From Nitrosopumilaceae archaeon (lineage in GTDB: Archaea; Thermoproteota; Nitrososphaeria; Nitrososphaerales; Nitrosopumilaceae), in NCBI GenBank assembly GCA_007571225.1, contig RKRU01000129.1:1-11317 (forward strand): a stretch of DNA of 11,317 nt, in the 5' to 3' direction. The position numbers were made by a program, and so were the translations under genes. Below are positions 10,383 through 11,317 of this stretch, piece after piece. Positions within the stretch are counted from its first letter, which is position 1; every line of letters starts with the position of its first letter. The notes beneath the pieces are model-generated. The model did no database searches. It worked only from the letters and a program-made list of their open reading frames with translations, and was not told the origin of the DNA.

Positions 10383-11317
10383 CTTGTACCCCCCACATTT
10401 GCCACTGCGGCGCGTATTGCATCCTCGATTGAATCGAACATCTCGGTTCTAGAGTCTGCAAGCATCTCCCTTGCCCTATCCGACTCGGTTCCCTTTAGTC
10501 TGGCATATACTGGAAGGTCTATCAAATTTGTTGAATATGCCCTTAAAAACGCCTCTGCCACAACTGTAGTCTTGACTATACCACCGTACAGATTGACCAA
10601 TATTCCCCTTACCCCCTTTATCCTGCTTATGAGCGTGAGCGCCTCATATACGGACTCGGTGGTAGCGCCTCCACCCACATCTAAAAAGCACGCGGGCCTG
10701 CCGCCGTTGTCAGACAGCATGTCAAACGTGGACATTACAAGGCCTGCCCCGTTTCCGACTACCGCGATGTCGCCGTCAAGCTCGACAAGCGAGAACCCAC
10801 TCTTCTCGGCCCTCTCCTCAATCTCGGACTTTTCATGGTATGCTGCAAGTTCTGGATGCCTAAAGTTGCTGTTGTCGTCCGTGACGAATTTGCCGTCAAG
10901 CGCCGTTATGGTGCCATCGCCTGTTATGGCAAGCGGGTTTATCTCGGCAAGCTCCGCCTCCTTCTCTACTGTAAGTTTTGAGAGTTTTACCAGCGTGTCG
11001 ACAAATCCATCTACCACCGTTTCACCTTGCAGGTTTATCTGCCCGGCTATCTCACGTGCAGTTTCTTCTGATACCACGCCCATACCGACCTCCCTTATGG
11101 TCTGAGTCTTTACTGACTCTATCTCCACGCCGCCTTCTGACGATGCAATTACGGTATAGCACCTCTTTGATCTGTTCAAAAAGAGCGACAGATACAGCTC
11201 CTTTTTGATCTCTGCCATCTTCTCAAGCAGGATCGCCCGGGCACCCTCGCCCTTTATAATCAAGTTCATAATGCGCGGATACTTTGCCTCAAACTCATCC
11301 ATATTGTGACACGGCTG
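10379..11317 (-). CDS. sucC: Succinate-CoA ligase (ADP-forming), beta subunit, 5' end outside the window
   Basis: The ATP-grasp beta subunit that binds nucleotide and pairs with SucD. Seen are LYLSLFLNRSKRCYTVIASSEGGVEIE, AELAEINPLAIT, LDGKFVTDDNSNFRHPE, the G-A/N loop VGNGAGLVMSTFDML, and FLDVGGGAT and NLYGGI in the C-terminal ligase domain. The ATG at 11302 would give only 307 residues. The family has about 370-390, and the missing part is the N-terminal half of the ATP-grasp domain. The frame stays open from 11302 to the window edge (residues QPCHN), so the gene is cut by the window rather than truncated. It ends GGTR followed by TGA, which overlaps the sucD ATG. Confidence 0.92.
   Translation of the reverse strand, partial: QPCHNMDEFEAKYPRIMNLIIKGEGARAILLEKMAEIKKELYLSLFLNRSKRCYTVIASSEGGVEIESVKTQTIREVGMGVVSEETAREIAGQINLQGETVVDGFVDTLVKLSKLTVEKEAELAEINPLAITGDGTITALDGKFVTDDNSNFRHPELAAYHEKSEIEERAEKSGFSLVELDGDIAVVGNGAGLVMSTFDMLSDNGGRPACFLDVGGGATTESVYEALTLISRIKGVRGILVNLYGGIVKTTVVAEAFLRAYSTNLIDLPVYARLKGTESDRAREMLADSRTEMFDSIEDAIRAAVANVGGTR

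Overview
The window looks like a chromosomal segment of an ammonia-oxidising thaumarchaeon (Nitrosopumilales/Cenarchaeum-like). This rests on the archaeal XPB helicase with its Bax1/DUF790 nuclease partner, an archaeal eL40 ribosomal protein, archaeal-type sucCD, and a tRNA with a small non-canonical bulge-helix-bulge intron. The lineage is inferred from gene content and familiarity with the families; no database search was possible.

Layout. At 1-339 (minus strand) lies the 3' part of a DDE transposase, an insertion-sequence remnant. At 385-3493 (plus) is a two-gene, translationally overlapping operon, xpb then bax1, a helicase-nuclease pair for DNA repair. At 3728-8600 (plus) is a very large single-polypeptide restriction-modification gene of the Type ISP class (LlaGI/LlaBIII-like): Mrr-type nuclease, helicase, adenine methyltransferase and specificity domain. 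It is split into two reading frames exactly at a 21-unit CA dinucleotide tract (7038-7080). At 8601-8907 is a non-coding stretch with a 36-bp direct repeat. At 8908-8998 (minus) is tRNA-Val(CAC) with a 17-nt intron. At 8999-9245 is a spacer with 45-bp tandem repeats. At 9246-11317 (minus) is an operon sucC (5' end outside the window), sucD, then the short eL40 gene.

The most interesting item is the restriction-modification gene. Adding one CA unit, or removing two, would join the two frames into one protein of about 1,620 residues, the size expected of a complete Type ISP enzyme. The tract lies in the loop between methyltransferase and specificity domain, where length changes should be tolerated. 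This is the architecture of a phase-variable contingency locus, here apparently caught in an OFF state that lacks the specificity domain. The C-terminal part is also AT-richer than the rest and contains a diverged internal duplication whose second copy is GC-richer. These features suggest that the specificity region has been exchanged and reshuffled.

Housekeeping genes flank this accessory island on both sides (repair genes on the left; tRNA, central metabolism and ribosomal protein on the right).
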